This document shows positions 6,181 to 12,114 of a stretch of 13,054 nucleotides of DNA, in pieces; position 1 is the stretch's first letter; each line of letters opens with the position of its first letter. This DNA is from Microcaldota archaeon (GTDB lineage Archaea > Micrarchaeota > Micrarchaeia > Micrarchaeales > CABMGC01). The stretch is from positions 1 to 13,054 of the forward strand of contig JAKACG010000016.1 of assembly GCA_021821605.1 (NCBI GenBank), read 5' to 3'. The translations under genes and the position numbers were made by a program. The notes under the pieces are model-generated. The model was not told the DNA's origin. It saw only the letters and a program-made list of their open reading frames with translations, and ran no database searches.

Positions 6181-6992
6181 AAAGTAGCTAAAAGTTGTGA
6201 AATAAATTTGTATAGTTCTTTTATTTCATCATCAGATAACTCCGGTGCTCGTTTATCAAGTATTTTTTTAATTTTTGGCGTTTCGTTTTTCTGTAAAAAC
6301 GATTTGGATTCTTTTTTTGTAAAACGCCTTCCAAAACCTTCATCTCCATTCCAAAAAAACTCCATAATACTTTTTCCTACTTTTTTATCAAGATGCAAAA
6401 ATATATTTTTTATGACTTTATCTCTGATGCTATTATCTACGTTCTTTGGGGTAATCTTTACAAGATGTGATAGTACTCTTGGCATTGGTTCAAAAGCTTC
6501 TTTTGGGACATCCATAATAATCTCAACTTTATAAAAGCAGTTAAATATTGCTGATATCACTCCAAAGTTTTTATTTTCTGGTTTAGTTGAGATTAATTTT
6601 GTGAATTTGTGCGGTATTATCATAGCACAACACTCAAAATTATGCCTTTTTTCTTTAATAAGCCTTATAAAGAACTGTTGTAAGATTTGATATGGTGGAT
6701 TTGAAACTATTTTATTAAATAAGGGCAGCTTTACTGTAAGTATATCCCCAAATATCAACTCTATATTTTTTGAATCAACAAAGTTTTTTTCAAGTATATC
6801 AAAATAACCTTTATCTTTTTCAACGCTATAAACGCGTCCTGCACTCCTTGCAATAATTGATGTAAGTGTTCCTGGGCCTCCGCCTATCTCTAAAACATTA
6901 TCCCTGCTTGTCAGAGAAGCGGTATTGGCTACAATCATATTTATTTTAGGATTGATAATAATATGTTGGTCCTTTTTTTTATCTGGGATCAT
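6162..6992 (-). CDS. Divergent KsgA/Dim1-like rRNA adenine N6-methyltransferase paralogue
   Basis: A 276-residue class I SAM-dependent methyltransferase of the KsgA/Dim1/Erm superfamily. The SAM loop 'VLEIGGGPGTLT' is at 33-44, an acidic residue follows the second strand ('VYSVEKD', 54-60), 'FGDI' at 81-84 ends motif III, the catalytic motif is NPPY at 98-101, and 'FEPMPRVLSHLVKI' at 167-180 is the family's later signature. The N-terminal LGQ-x-F-L motif of true KsgA is degenerate ('KDQHIIINPKI'), and the catalytic motif is NPPY rather than N-I/L-P-Y. This is therefore a second, diverged member beside the canonical ksgA at 12115. Targets could be another rRNA site or a different RNA. The ATG at 6992 has AGGA about 8 bases upstream. 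It lies 35 bases after the 166-aa gene, probably co-transcribed. The last residues (GGGGI) and stop are encoded antisense to the 3' end of the tRNA. Confidence 0.85.
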   Translation of the reverse strand: MIPDKKKDQHIIINPKINMIVANTASLTSRDNVLEIGGGPGTLTSIIARSAGRVYSVEKDKGYFDILEKNFVDSKNIELIFGDILTVKLPLFNKIVSNPPYQILQQFFIRLIKEKRHNFECCAMIIPHKFTKLISTKPENKNFGVISAIFNCFYKVEIIMDVPKEAFEPMPRVLSHLVKITPKNVDNSIRDKVIKNIFLHLDKKVGKSIMEFFWNGDEGFGRRFTKKESKSFLQKNETPKIKKILDKRAPELSDDEIKELYKFISQLLATFGGGGI

Positions 6993-7027
6993 ATAGAGTC
7001 CTTAATATCTAGTAAATTAATCTGTTG

Positions 7028-7528
7028 TTACAGTGCTTTTCTAACTTGCTGTGTCATATCTTCTTGTTGGCTAGTTTCGCAGTTACGTTTAACTGCCACA
7101 AGGAATGGTATAGGAGAAGCCTCATGTTCTTGATGATTCAAAAATGAACGTTCAAGCATTTCATTTCTTCTTATTTTCTTTTCAAAATACTGCATTCCTT
7201 CAATTAATGTCCTTTCTTTTTCACTGTAGTCGTAATTTAAGAAAGATGAAAAAGAATTTATTATTTTATTAACTATCTCTGTGTTAATGCGAATATCTTG
7301 TAAGTTTGCTTCTTTTGAAGCATAAAGTTCTTCGCTTAAATCTAGGGCTTTAAAGTACTCCTTTTTAGATAAAAACTCAGATATATCTTGTCTTTTACCA
7401 TAAACTTTACTTTTTTTTATTTGATCTGACACTATAGCTGCAATACTTTTATTGGCTCTAGCTGCTGTGTTATCAGACTGAGCGTCTAAAACTACTGGGC
7501 TTCTAGTCCCCACAAACCCTCTCGACAT
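7028..7528 (-). CDS. Hypothetical 166-aa soluble protein
   Basis: No family is recognised. The protein is hydrophilic, with no signal peptide or membrane segment. Residues 1-22 look disordered (Ser/Asp/Ala/Asn). From about 45 to 130 it is strongly helix-prone with alternating charged residues ('FLSKKEYFKALDLSEELY', then 'YSEKERTLIEGMQYFEKKIRR'), compatible with a helical repeat or bundle. The C terminus is Gln/Glu-rich. The ATG at 7528 lies about 28 bases from a TTTAAATA box, implying a leaderless mRNA. It precedes the Dim1-like methyltransferase gene by 35 bases and is probably in one operon with it, so a role connected to that enzyme is possible but unproven. It is divergent from the unrecognised gene at 7638 across a 109-base gap. 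Confidence 0.7.
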   Translation of the reverse strand: MSRGFVGTRSPVVLDAQSDNTAARANKSIAAIVSDQIKKSKVYGKRQDISEFLSKKEYFKALDLSEELYASKEANLQDIRINTEIVNKIINSFSSFLNYDYSEKERTLIEGMQYFEKKIRRNEMLERSFLNHQEHEASPIPFLVAVKRNCETSQQEDMTQQVRKAL

Positions 7529-7552
7529 ATATAAATAATTATAATAGAAAGT

Positions 7553-7560
7553 TATTTAAA
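7553..7560 (-). promoter_or_regulatory. TATA box of the 166-aa/Dim1-like operon
   Basis: On the minus strand TTTAAATA is centred about 28 bases before the ATG at 7528, which fits a leaderless transcript. Confidence 0.5.
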
Positions 7561-7602
7561 ACTTTTGTCTATAGATAAGCTATTGTATATATATCTAAAT
7601 CA

Positions 7603-7614
7603 CTAATTATAATT
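7603..7614 (+). promoter_or_regulatory. Probable TATA box for the 306-aa hypothetical gene
   Basis: CTAATTATAATT is centred about 29 bases before the ATG at 7638, so transcription would begin close to that codon. This supports 7638 over the TTG at 7614, which lies directly at the TATA element. Confidence 0.4.
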
Positions 7615-7637
7615 TGTTAATTATAATCGGTATTTTA

Positions 7638-8558
7638 ATGAGTACTGTAAAACAAGTAAAACAAACTAATCATGAACAAAATCTAATATTCAAAAAAGAG
7701 CTTCGTCGTTCTAATATTGAAGTTGATCTGATTCTTCATCCTTCAAGGATTCCTGATACAAAAGAGGTAAATGAGATTATATCTAATGGCATAGAGCTAG
7801 AAGCCGCAGCTGTAGAAAATGATGTAAGAAGAACATTAACTGCTATCTCGGTACAACATGGCAAATTAACTGATAGATTTACTGCATGGGAGAAGATACA
7901 TACTATGGAAGATATAAAATCAATTATACCAAAAGAGATTCTAACTCGGGTATATGGTAACAAAACAAAAACACTGCAAGATATAAAATCTTCCTTAACG
8001 GTAATGGATTTAACTTTTGAAGAGTTAAAATATTTTTCTTCTCATGGAAATCAAGAACTTTTAAGTTTTTCAGACTATCTACGAATATATGCCCCTGTGG
8101 CTTCTTTATTGTCTGGAGTTCCTAAACTTGCAATAGATCTTAAGGATTTATTTTTATCTAAAAAAGTACTAGAAGTGCTAGAGGAGCAAAAATTAGATTC
8201 AAATATTTATGTAATGATGGAAAGATCAATTGATTCATTTACTCTCACAAAGAAATTTATTGATGGTAAAGGTAAACATATACCAATGTGTTTTCTGCCA
8301 AAAAAAGAGCTATTAATAACCGATGGCGTAGAAGCTTTTAAGGATCATCTTCGTTCTTCTATTACTGATTTTGGTGTAAATATATTTAGTATAAACATAA
8401 ACGAATTCTCTATTGTAAATGGTGTTATCTCAGAGTTCAACGGCAAAGACATATCTATGATTGTATATATACCTCAAGAAAAGTTCGATATAAAAAACAC
8501 TATTGGAATATTATCTAAAAATAAAAAAGCAATAAAGGCAATACAGTTAGATAATTGA
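7638..8558 (+). CDS. Hypothetical 306-aa soluble protein
   Basis: No family is recognised. I choose ATG 7638 (MSTVKQ...) because the hydrophobic stretch encoded from TTG 7614 overlaps the promoter. The protein has no signal or membrane segment. Residues about 1-150 are mostly helical and charged, with a run rich in Lys/Thr/Asp. Residues about 150-200 are more hydrophobic ('FSDYLRIYAPVASLLSGVP'), and 205-306 alternate short strands and helices ('MCFLPKKELLITDG', 'FGVNIFSININEFSIVNG', 'ISMIVYIPQEKF'), suggesting a C-terminal alpha/beta domain. It is divergent from the 166-aa gene and ends 5 bases from the convergent moxR stop. Base composition matches the neighbours, so recent transfer is not indicated. 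Function unknown. Confidence 0.7.
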   Translation: MSTVKQVKQTNHEQNLIFKKELRRSNIEVDLILHPSRIPDTKEVNEIISNGIELEAAAVENDVRRTLTAISVQHGKLTDRFTAWEKIHTMEDIKSIIPKEILTRVYGNKTKTLQDIKSSLTVMDLTFEELKYFSSHGNQELLSFSDYLRIYAPVASLLSGVPKLAIDLKDLFLSKKVLEVLEEQKLDSNIYVMMERSIDSFTLTKKFIDGKGKHIPMCFLPKKELLITDGVEAFKDHLRSSITDFGVNIFSININEFSIVNGVISEFNGKDISMIVYIPQEKFDIKNTIGILSKNKKAIKAIQLDN

Positions 8559-8563
8559 TTATT

Positions 8564-9475
8564 TTATTGATTAGAAGCAATTATACCATCAACTATTCCA
8601 TGTACTCCTATTCCTCCTGTTGATCTTACTGAAAGTCTATGGCTTAATACAGGTCTTGCAAGAAATTTTATATCATCTATGCTCGTCTCTGTTCTTCCTT
8701 CCAGCATCGCCTTTGCCTTGGCGCACTTCATAAACGATATATCTGCTCTTGGACTTGCTCCCATAACTACGTGCATGTCAGTTCTTGTAGCATTAACTAT
8801 CTTAGAAATATAAGATACAACCTCATCTGACATCTTTATTTTTTTGGCTTCCTCTTGAAGTAGTAGAATGTCTTCCGTATTTATTATTTTTTTAACCTCT
8901 ATTTTTTCTTCCCTTTCCTTTATCCTAAGCATATTCTCCTCTTCTTCCATGCTTGGATAATCAACATCAATTTTCATAATGAATCTATCGGCAAGAACCT
9001 TTGGCAATGGTTCTGTGCCTTCTATCTTAAGCGGGTTTTGAGTTGCGAAGGCTATGAATGGCTTAGGTAGTTTCATATCATCTCCGCTTACACTTATCTG
9101 TCTTTCTTCCAAAGTCTCAAGAAGAGCGCTCATGGTTCTAGGTTGCATCCTATTAAGTTCATCAATAAGAAGTATATTTGTGAAGACCGGTCCTTTTGAG
9201 AACTTAAGTTTCTTGTCAGTTTCATCTTCGTACATATATCCAGTTATATCTCTAGGCATAATATCTGGAGTTCCTTGAACTCTTTTAAACTCTGCTTGAA
9301 TAGTGTCAGCCAATGCCTTTGTCATTGTTGTTTTGGCTACTCCCGGTACTCCTTCAAGAAGTGCATGTCCATCAGCAACTATGGCTATTATCATGAGTTC
9401 TATAGTCTCTATTTTTCCTGCTATATGCTTGTGCATCTCTTCAAGAATTTCCTTATATATTTCATTAGGATTCAA
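8564..9475 (-). CDS. moxR: MoxR-family AAA+ ATPase
   Basis: A 303-residue AAA+ ATPase of the MoxR family, hexameric chaperone-like machines that often mature metalloenzymes or envelope proteins together with von Willebrand A-domain partners. Walker A is GVPGVAKTT at 42-50 (Lys48), Walker B is LLIDE at 102-106, sensor 1 is at 'ATQNP' 144-148, the arginine finger region is 'LADRF' at 161-165, and sensor 2 is at 'GASPRA' 239-244. The length is normal. The start is a TTG at 9475-9473: the frame holds no other start before the upstream stop, and GGTG (9484-9481 on the minus strand) stands five bases before it. No vWA/DUF58 partner, usually adjacent to moxR, is seen in the flanking genes. It is divergently transcribed from rpo4. 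Confidence 0.95.
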   Translation of the reverse strand: MNPNEIYKEILEEMHKHIAGKIETIELMIIAIVADGHALLEGVPGVAKTTMTKALADTIQAEFKRVQGTPDIMPRDITGYMYEDETDKKLKFSKGPVFTNILLIDELNRMQPRTMSALLETLEERQISVSGDDMKLPKPFIAFATQNPLKIEGTEPLPKVLADRFIMKIDVDYPSMEEEENMLRIKEREEKIEVKKIINTEDILLLQEEAKKIKMSDEVVSYISKIVNATRTDMHVVMGASPRADISFMKCAKAKAMLEGRTETSIDDIKFLARPVLSHRLSVRSTGGIGVHGIVDGIIASNQ

Positions 9476-9480
9476 ACGAG

Positions 9481-9484
9481 CACC
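9481..9484 (-). promoter_or_regulatory. Ribosome-binding site that decides the TTG start of moxR
   Basis: On the minus strand GGTG lies five bases before the TTG codon at 9475. No ATG or GTG is available in frame between this point and the upstream stop codon at 9499-9497. Confidence 0.5.
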
Positions 9485-9511
9485 AAAAACTTTATCCTAA
9501 ATAAGCATTTA

Positions 9512-9521
9512 AGAATATATA
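9512..9521 (-). promoter_or_regulatory. Probable TATA box for moxR
   Basis: An ATATATATTC-type element on the minus strand centred near 9516 predicts a start near 9490, just ahead of the GGTG ribosome-binding site. Confidence 0.4.
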
Positions 9522-9550
9522 TCTTATGCAAAGCCCATTACTCCCCCTTA

Positions 9551-9569
9551 TTTTGTTATATAAACAAAA
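9551..9569. repeat. 19-bp near-palindrome in the moxR/rpo4 divergent promoter
   Basis: Arms TTTTGTT (9551-9557) and AACAAAA (9563-9569) flank ATATA. It lies between the two divergent TATA boxes and could be a regulator site or cruciform-prone DNA. No regulator is known for it. Confidence 0.35.
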
Positions 9570-9579
9570 GGTTTATAAT
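9570..9579 (+). promoter_or_regulatory. Probable TATA box for the rpo4-DUF655 operon
   Basis: GGTTTATAAT follows AAAA and has a purine-rich BRE-like flank. It predicts a transcript start near 9602, about 15 bases before the first possible ATG. Confidence 0.45.
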
Positions 9580-9616
9580 ATCTAATTTCATAATATCTAT
9601 ATTAATTTAAATACAG

Positions 9617-9967
9617 ATGGTATTCATGAGCGGTAAAAACGAAAGGATAAGTAAGGTAATCTCTACGGCTGACGCTTTAGAAATATTAGAAAAAAGAAAA
9701 AAAGACGGAGATTTAGGATATGAACAGCAGGTTTCTTATGATCATGTTAAAAAATTTGCAAAGTTAGAAAGTTCTAAAACAAATAAACTTATAAAACAAA
9801 TAACCAGTTTTGGAGTAACAGAAAAAAGTGCCGTACAGATAGCAGATATACTGCCAATTGATGTTCTTCAATTAAAACAGATACTATCAGGTGAAAAAAA
9901 TATGCCTGATCCAGAAACTGTTGATAAGTTATTCAAATTAATAGAAGAAAATAGGGGTAAATCATAA
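9617..9967 (+). CDS. rpo4: DNA-directed RNA polymerase subunit Rpo4 (RpoF, Rpb4 homologue)
   Basis: Subunit of archaeal RNA polymerase that forms the protruding stalk with Rpo7 and helps open-complex formation and RNA binding. It is 116 residues, the usual family size. The N-terminal part ('ISKVISTADALEIL' 11-24 and 'YEQQVSYDHVKKFAKL' 35-50) is the Rpo7-contacting helix region. The C-terminal HRDC-like bundle covers about 54-113, with 'GVTEKSAVQIADILPIDVLQLKQIL' as its core and the typical 'ILP' turn at 78-80. ATG 9617 and ATG 9626 (MSGKNER...) are both possible starts; nothing in the sequence decides strongly. The DUF655 gene follows after 19 bases, so the two are probably one transcript, as in many archaea. 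No rpo7 gene is in the window. Confidence 0.92.
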   Translation: MVFMSGKNERISKVISTADALEILEKRKKDGDLGYEQQVSYDHVKKFAKLESSKTNKLIKQITSFGVTEKSAVQIADILPIDVLQLKQILSGEKNMPDPETVDKLFKLIEENRGKS

Positions 9968-9986
9968 TGCTTCCTAAAGTGATAAA

Positions 9987-10574
9987 ATGCATGAAATTGA
10001 GCAGAGAAAGGAGGATTTGGAGGAGTATGGTGTTGTTCTTGACTACTTACCTACTGGGAAGTCTTTTTCTGTCAGATCCGAACCTATAGCTCAAATACTT
10101 GGAGAAGCAAGATTCACACTTTTAGAAGCTGTTCCTAAAGTCTCAGAGATAAAGGTAGGAGAAAGAATATACATAGGAAAGGGAGAGAGAGATAAAATTT
10201 CATTGATAAAATCAAGGCTTACATATCAAAGCTTAACGGAAGGCGCAAAAAACGAGCTCCCTAATGTTATAACTATAATAATAAAAAACAATGAGAAAAG
10301 ATTCATAGACTTTTTTAATAACGCGTCTCCTATAAACATACGTATGCATTCTTTGGAGTTACTTCCTGGAATAGGCAAGAAACATCTTACCTCTATTTTA
10401 GATGCGAGGGAGGAAAAACCATTTGAAAGTTTTGAGGATATGATAAACAGAGTTCAGCTTTTACAAGATCCTATAAAATTGCTTACTGAAAGAATACTTG
10501 TGGAGTTAAAAGGTGAAACAAGGTTCTATATCTTAACAAGGCCTCCAGCCCAACCACACACTAGACCTTATTAA
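9987..10574 (+). CDS. DUF655 family protein (archaeal, OB-fold plus helix-hairpin-helix)
   Basis: A conserved archaeal protein of unknown detailed function (DUF655/COG1491), predicted to bind nucleic acid, 195 residues. 'VVLDYLPTGK' at 16-25 is the family's N-terminal signature. Residues about 15-78 form an S1/OB-like region ending in 'VGERIYIGKGERDKI' (57-71). A helix-hairpin-helix motif 'LLPGIGKKH' is at 125-133, followed by 'FESFEDMINRV'. The C terminus is Pro/Arg-rich ('RPPAQPHTRPY'). The start ATG 9987 has GTGAT at 9979-9983, a good ribosome-binding site. The gene follows rpo4 by 19 bases, and in many archaea DUF655 sits between rpo4 and ksgA, which suggests a role in RNA processing or ribosome biogenesis. 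Here ksgA is about 1.5 kb downstream, separated by inserted genes. Confidence 0.9.
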   Translation: MHEIEQRKEDLEEYGVVLDYLPTGKSFSVRSEPIAQILGEARFTLLEAVPKVSEIKVGERIYIGKGERDKISLIKSRLTYQSLTEGAKNELPNVITIIIKNNEKRFIDFFNNASPINIRMHSLELLPGIGKKHLTSILDAREEKPFESFEDMINRVQLLQDPIKLLTERILVELKGETRFYILTRPPAQPHTRPY

Positions 10575-10603
10575 TACTCAAAAGTTTTTAAAATTGGTAT
10601 ATA

Positions 10604-10636
10604 CTTATTTTTATCTATTTTTATATTTAATTTTTA
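10604..10636 (+). terminator. T-rich terminator of the rpo4-DUF655 operon
   Basis: Several runs of four to five T lie 30-60 bases after the DUF655 stop codon, the usual archaeal terminator form. Confidence 0.5.
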
Positions 10637-10660
10637 AAATAGCTGCAAAATAAGTAAGAA

Positions 10661-10680
10661 GTAAAAAATAAAAAAGTAAA
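10661..10680 (-). terminator. T-rich terminator of rpl21e
   Basis: On the minus strand this reads as T-runs interrupted by single bases directly after the L21e stop codon. With the plus-strand T-tracts at 10604-10636 it forms a two-way termination region between convergent genes. Confidence 0.5.
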
Positions 10681-10681
10681 A

Positions 10682-10969
10682 TTAGAACTTCTCAAGATGC
10701 ATCTGCGGTACTATTACCTTTCTTTTCATTGATTTAGAAACGTCAAACTCGACAACATAGGAGTCTCCTCTTTTTTCTACTATGGTGCCTACTCTGCCTT
10801 TATATCTAGGATGTGGTATGTTCCTAAAGTTGCTTTTCTGGGATATCACTACCTTGCTTCCAACATCAAATCTTTTTATGAGTCTTGTTATGCCTAATGT
10901 TGAAGGTTTATTGTGCCTAGCTAAATTTCTTGTTCTTCCTATAAATAATCCATGTGATCTTTGTGACAT
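10682..10969 (-). CDS. rpl21e: 50S ribosomal protein L21e
   Basis: Large-subunit ribosomal protein found in archaea and eukaryotes, 95 residues from ATG 10969, the normal family size. The N terminus 'MSQRSHGLFIGRTRNLARH' is typical (S-x-G-x-x-x-x-T-R), and 'GKVV'-type and KOW-like elements follow: 'FDVGSKVVI' at 34-42, then 'PHPRYKGRVGTIVEKRGDSY' at 52-71, and the basic C-terminal tail 'KRKVIVPQMHLEKF'. A longer frame begins at 11038, but its extra residues ('FFYKCVLNCY') are not family-like and overlap the promoter, so 10969 is chosen. AGGT lies about 10 bases upstream. In many archaea the gene heads an rpl21e-rpo4-DUF655-ksgA cluster; here it is inverted and reads toward DUF655. Confidence 0.95.
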   Translation of the reverse strand: MSQRSHGLFIGRTRNLARHNKPSTLGITRLIKRFDVGSKVVISQKSNFRNIPHPRYKGRVGTIVEKRGDSYVVEFDVSKSMKRKVIVPQMHLEKF

Positions 10970-11014
10970 AGAATCAACTAACCTATAACAGTTCAATACA
11001 CATTTATAGAAAAA

Positions 11015-11029
11015 CATATAAATACCTTT
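11015..11029. promoter_or_regulatory. Shared two-way TATA region of rpl21e and tbp
   Basis: CATATAAATACC reads as a TATA box on the plus strand (predicted start near 11046, about 10 bases before the tbp ATG). On the minus strand it reads as AAAGG-TATTTATATG (predicted start near 10994, leader about 25 bases for L21e). One near-symmetric element may serve both genes. The AAAGG flank on the minus side is purine-rich, like a BRE. Confidence 0.5.
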
Positions 11030-11055
11030 CATCTCCATTTATAAACCGTGGTGTA

Positions 11056-11388
11056 ATGTCAAAAAAACCAACTCATGAAAAACAAGGAAAGAAATCAATA
11101 CTTCATCCGGATTTCAAGATAGAAAACATTGTTGCTAGCGCAGATCTCGGCGTTGAGCTTGATCTTTATGCTATAGCAAAATCATCTCCAGATGTTGACT
11201 ACGAGCCTGAGCAGTTTCCTGGTGCTATATGTAAAATACATGTACCTAAAACTGCGTTGTTGCTTTTTAAGAACGGAAAGATAATCTGTACCGGTTCTAA
11301 GACAGAAGCAGATATAAAACGTTCAATAGATCAGGTAATAAAGATAGTGGAGCATCATGTCTTAGAAAGAAAAGAAGTCAAGGAGTAA
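11056..11388 (+). CDS. tbp: TATA-binding protein with a single TBP repeat
   Basis: TBP bends promoter DNA at the TATA box and recruits TFB. Archaeal TBPs are about 180-200 residues with two tandem repeats; this gene encodes 110 residues and only one. The repeat runs from about 20 to 98: 'FKIENIVASADLGVELDL', stirrup 'YEPEQFPG' at 49-56, 'PKTALLLFKNGKIICTGSK' at 64-82, and a long helix after that. Both DNA-intercalating Phe positions of a repeat are present (Phe54, Phe71), as is the E-P-E stirrup that contacts TFB in the usual C-terminal repeat. An 18-residue Lys-rich N-terminal extension and a charged C-terminal tail flank it. There is no frameshifted second half: 43 T-rich bases separate the stop from the convergent DedA gene, and L21e lies upstream. 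GGTG sits two bases before the ATG. It would need to act as a homodimer, or pair with a second repeat encoded elsewhere. Confidence 0.9.
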   Translation: MSKKPTHEKQGKKSILHPDFKIENIVASADLGVELDLYAIAKSSPDVDYEPEQFPGAICKIHVPKTALLLFKNGKIICTGSKTEADIKRSIDQVIKIVEHHVLERKEVKE

Positions 11389-11390
11389 AC

Positions 11391-11440
11391 TTATTTTTTT
11401 TAATTTCTAATTTCTTTATTTTATTTTTATCTCATTTTTT
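11391..11440 (+). terminator. T-rich terminator after tbp
   Basis: Multiple T-runs, including one of eight, begin three bases after the tbp stop codon and reach into the end of the convergent DedA gene. Confidence 0.5.
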
Positions 11441-12055
11441 AATCTTATTCTTTTCAAATTTTCTTATTATGAAAATATAAATTAGATAAAGAACAATTGC
11501 TAATCCGGCAATAGCTATTACTATTGTGCCTATACTGCTTTGGCTTAATGCATAATATCCAAAAAGCAAAAGCATCACATCCCATATTGCGGAACCTAAA
11601 ATCGAGTAAAAATAAAACTGTTTTTTAGGCATCTGTGCAAATCCTGCGGGAAAACTTATTAGTCCCCTAAGTACCGGAACCATACGCATAGAAAAAACAG
11701 CAAGAACTCCATTCCTGTTAAACCAACTATCAAAGTTATCAAGTGTATCCTTTTTTATTCTAAAAAACGAAAGATGCTTATAAAAAATGTCCTTGCTTAT
11801 AAAGTAGGCTATAAAGTAATCTATACTTATACCTATTATGCCTGCTACTATTGAGACAATCAAAACAATATAAAAATTAAAAATTCCTTGGGCTACAAAA
11901 ATACCTGCAAGAGGAAGTATCACCTCGCTTGGTATGGGCAACGAAGCAGATTCAAGTATCATAAGTATAAATATAGCAAGATAGCCATACTTACTTAGAA
12001 GAGCTCCGGCAGAAGCTCCTGTAAATATGGACAATATATTAGACATAAAAATCAT
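11432..12055 (-). CDS. DedA/VTT-family membrane protein
   Basis: Integral membrane protein of the DedA (SNARE-associated/VTT) family. Members include undecaprenyl-phosphate or phospholipid flippases; in archaea the lipid substrate is unknown. It is 207 residues, the normal size. 'YGYLAIFILMILESASLPIPSE' (23-44) is the first membrane-entering hairpin with the conserved Glu35, Pro40 and Pro42/Glu44. Helices follow at about 60-86. The signature 'FSMRMVPVLRGLISFPAG' (121-138) holds the conserved Arg124, Pro127, Arg130 and the F-P-A-G turn. 'GSAIWDVMLLLFGYYAL' (154-170) and a last helix at about 176-198 complete the fold. The C terminus is Lys-rich. ATG 12055 or ATG 12046 could be the start; a TATA box near 12079 favours the first. 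It is divergent from ksgA across 59 bases. Confidence 0.92.
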   Translation of the reverse strand: MIFMSNILSIFTGASAGALLSKYGYLAIFILMILESASLPIPSEVILPLAGIFVAQGIFNFYIVLIVSIVAGIIGISIDYFIAYFISKDIFYKHLSFFRIKKDTLDNFDSWFNRNGVLAVFSMRMVPVLRGLISFPAGFAQMPKKQFYFYSILGSAIWDVMLLLFGYYALSQSSIGTIVIAIAGLAIVLYLIYIFIIRKFEKNKIKK

Positions 12056-12072
12056 TTTATTAATGTTAAGTT

Positions 12073-12083
12073 ATTATTATATG
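12073..12083 (-). promoter_or_regulatory. TATA box of the DedA-family gene
   Basis: On the minus strand CATATAATAAT is centred about 24 bases before the ATG at 12055, predicting a leaderless or nearly leaderless transcript. Confidence 0.4.
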
Positions 12084-12084
12084 C

Positions 12085-12098
12085 AATATAATATAAAG
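12085..12098 (+). promoter_or_regulatory. TATA box of ksgA
   Basis: AATATAATATAAAG is centred about 24 bases before the ATG at 12115, predicting a leaderless transcript. It is immediately adjacent to the opposing TATA box of the DedA gene. Confidence 0.45.
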
Positions 12099-12114
12099 AT
12101 ATCAGTGTGCTTTA

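Noticed and set aside
7614..7637. TTG start eight codons upstream in the 306-aa gene
   Set aside because: It lies on the predicted TATA element; ATG 7638 fits a transcript starting near that codon.
10970..11038. N-terminal extension of L21e from an upstream start at 11038
   Set aside because: The extra residues are Cys/Phe/Tyr-rich and unlike the family, and they cover the TATA box; the start at 10969 gives the normal 95 residues.
11389..11431. A frameshifted second TBP repeat after the stop codon
   Set aside because: Only 43 T-rich bases separate the stop from the convergent DedA gene, and the plus-strand frames beyond it do not read as TBP.
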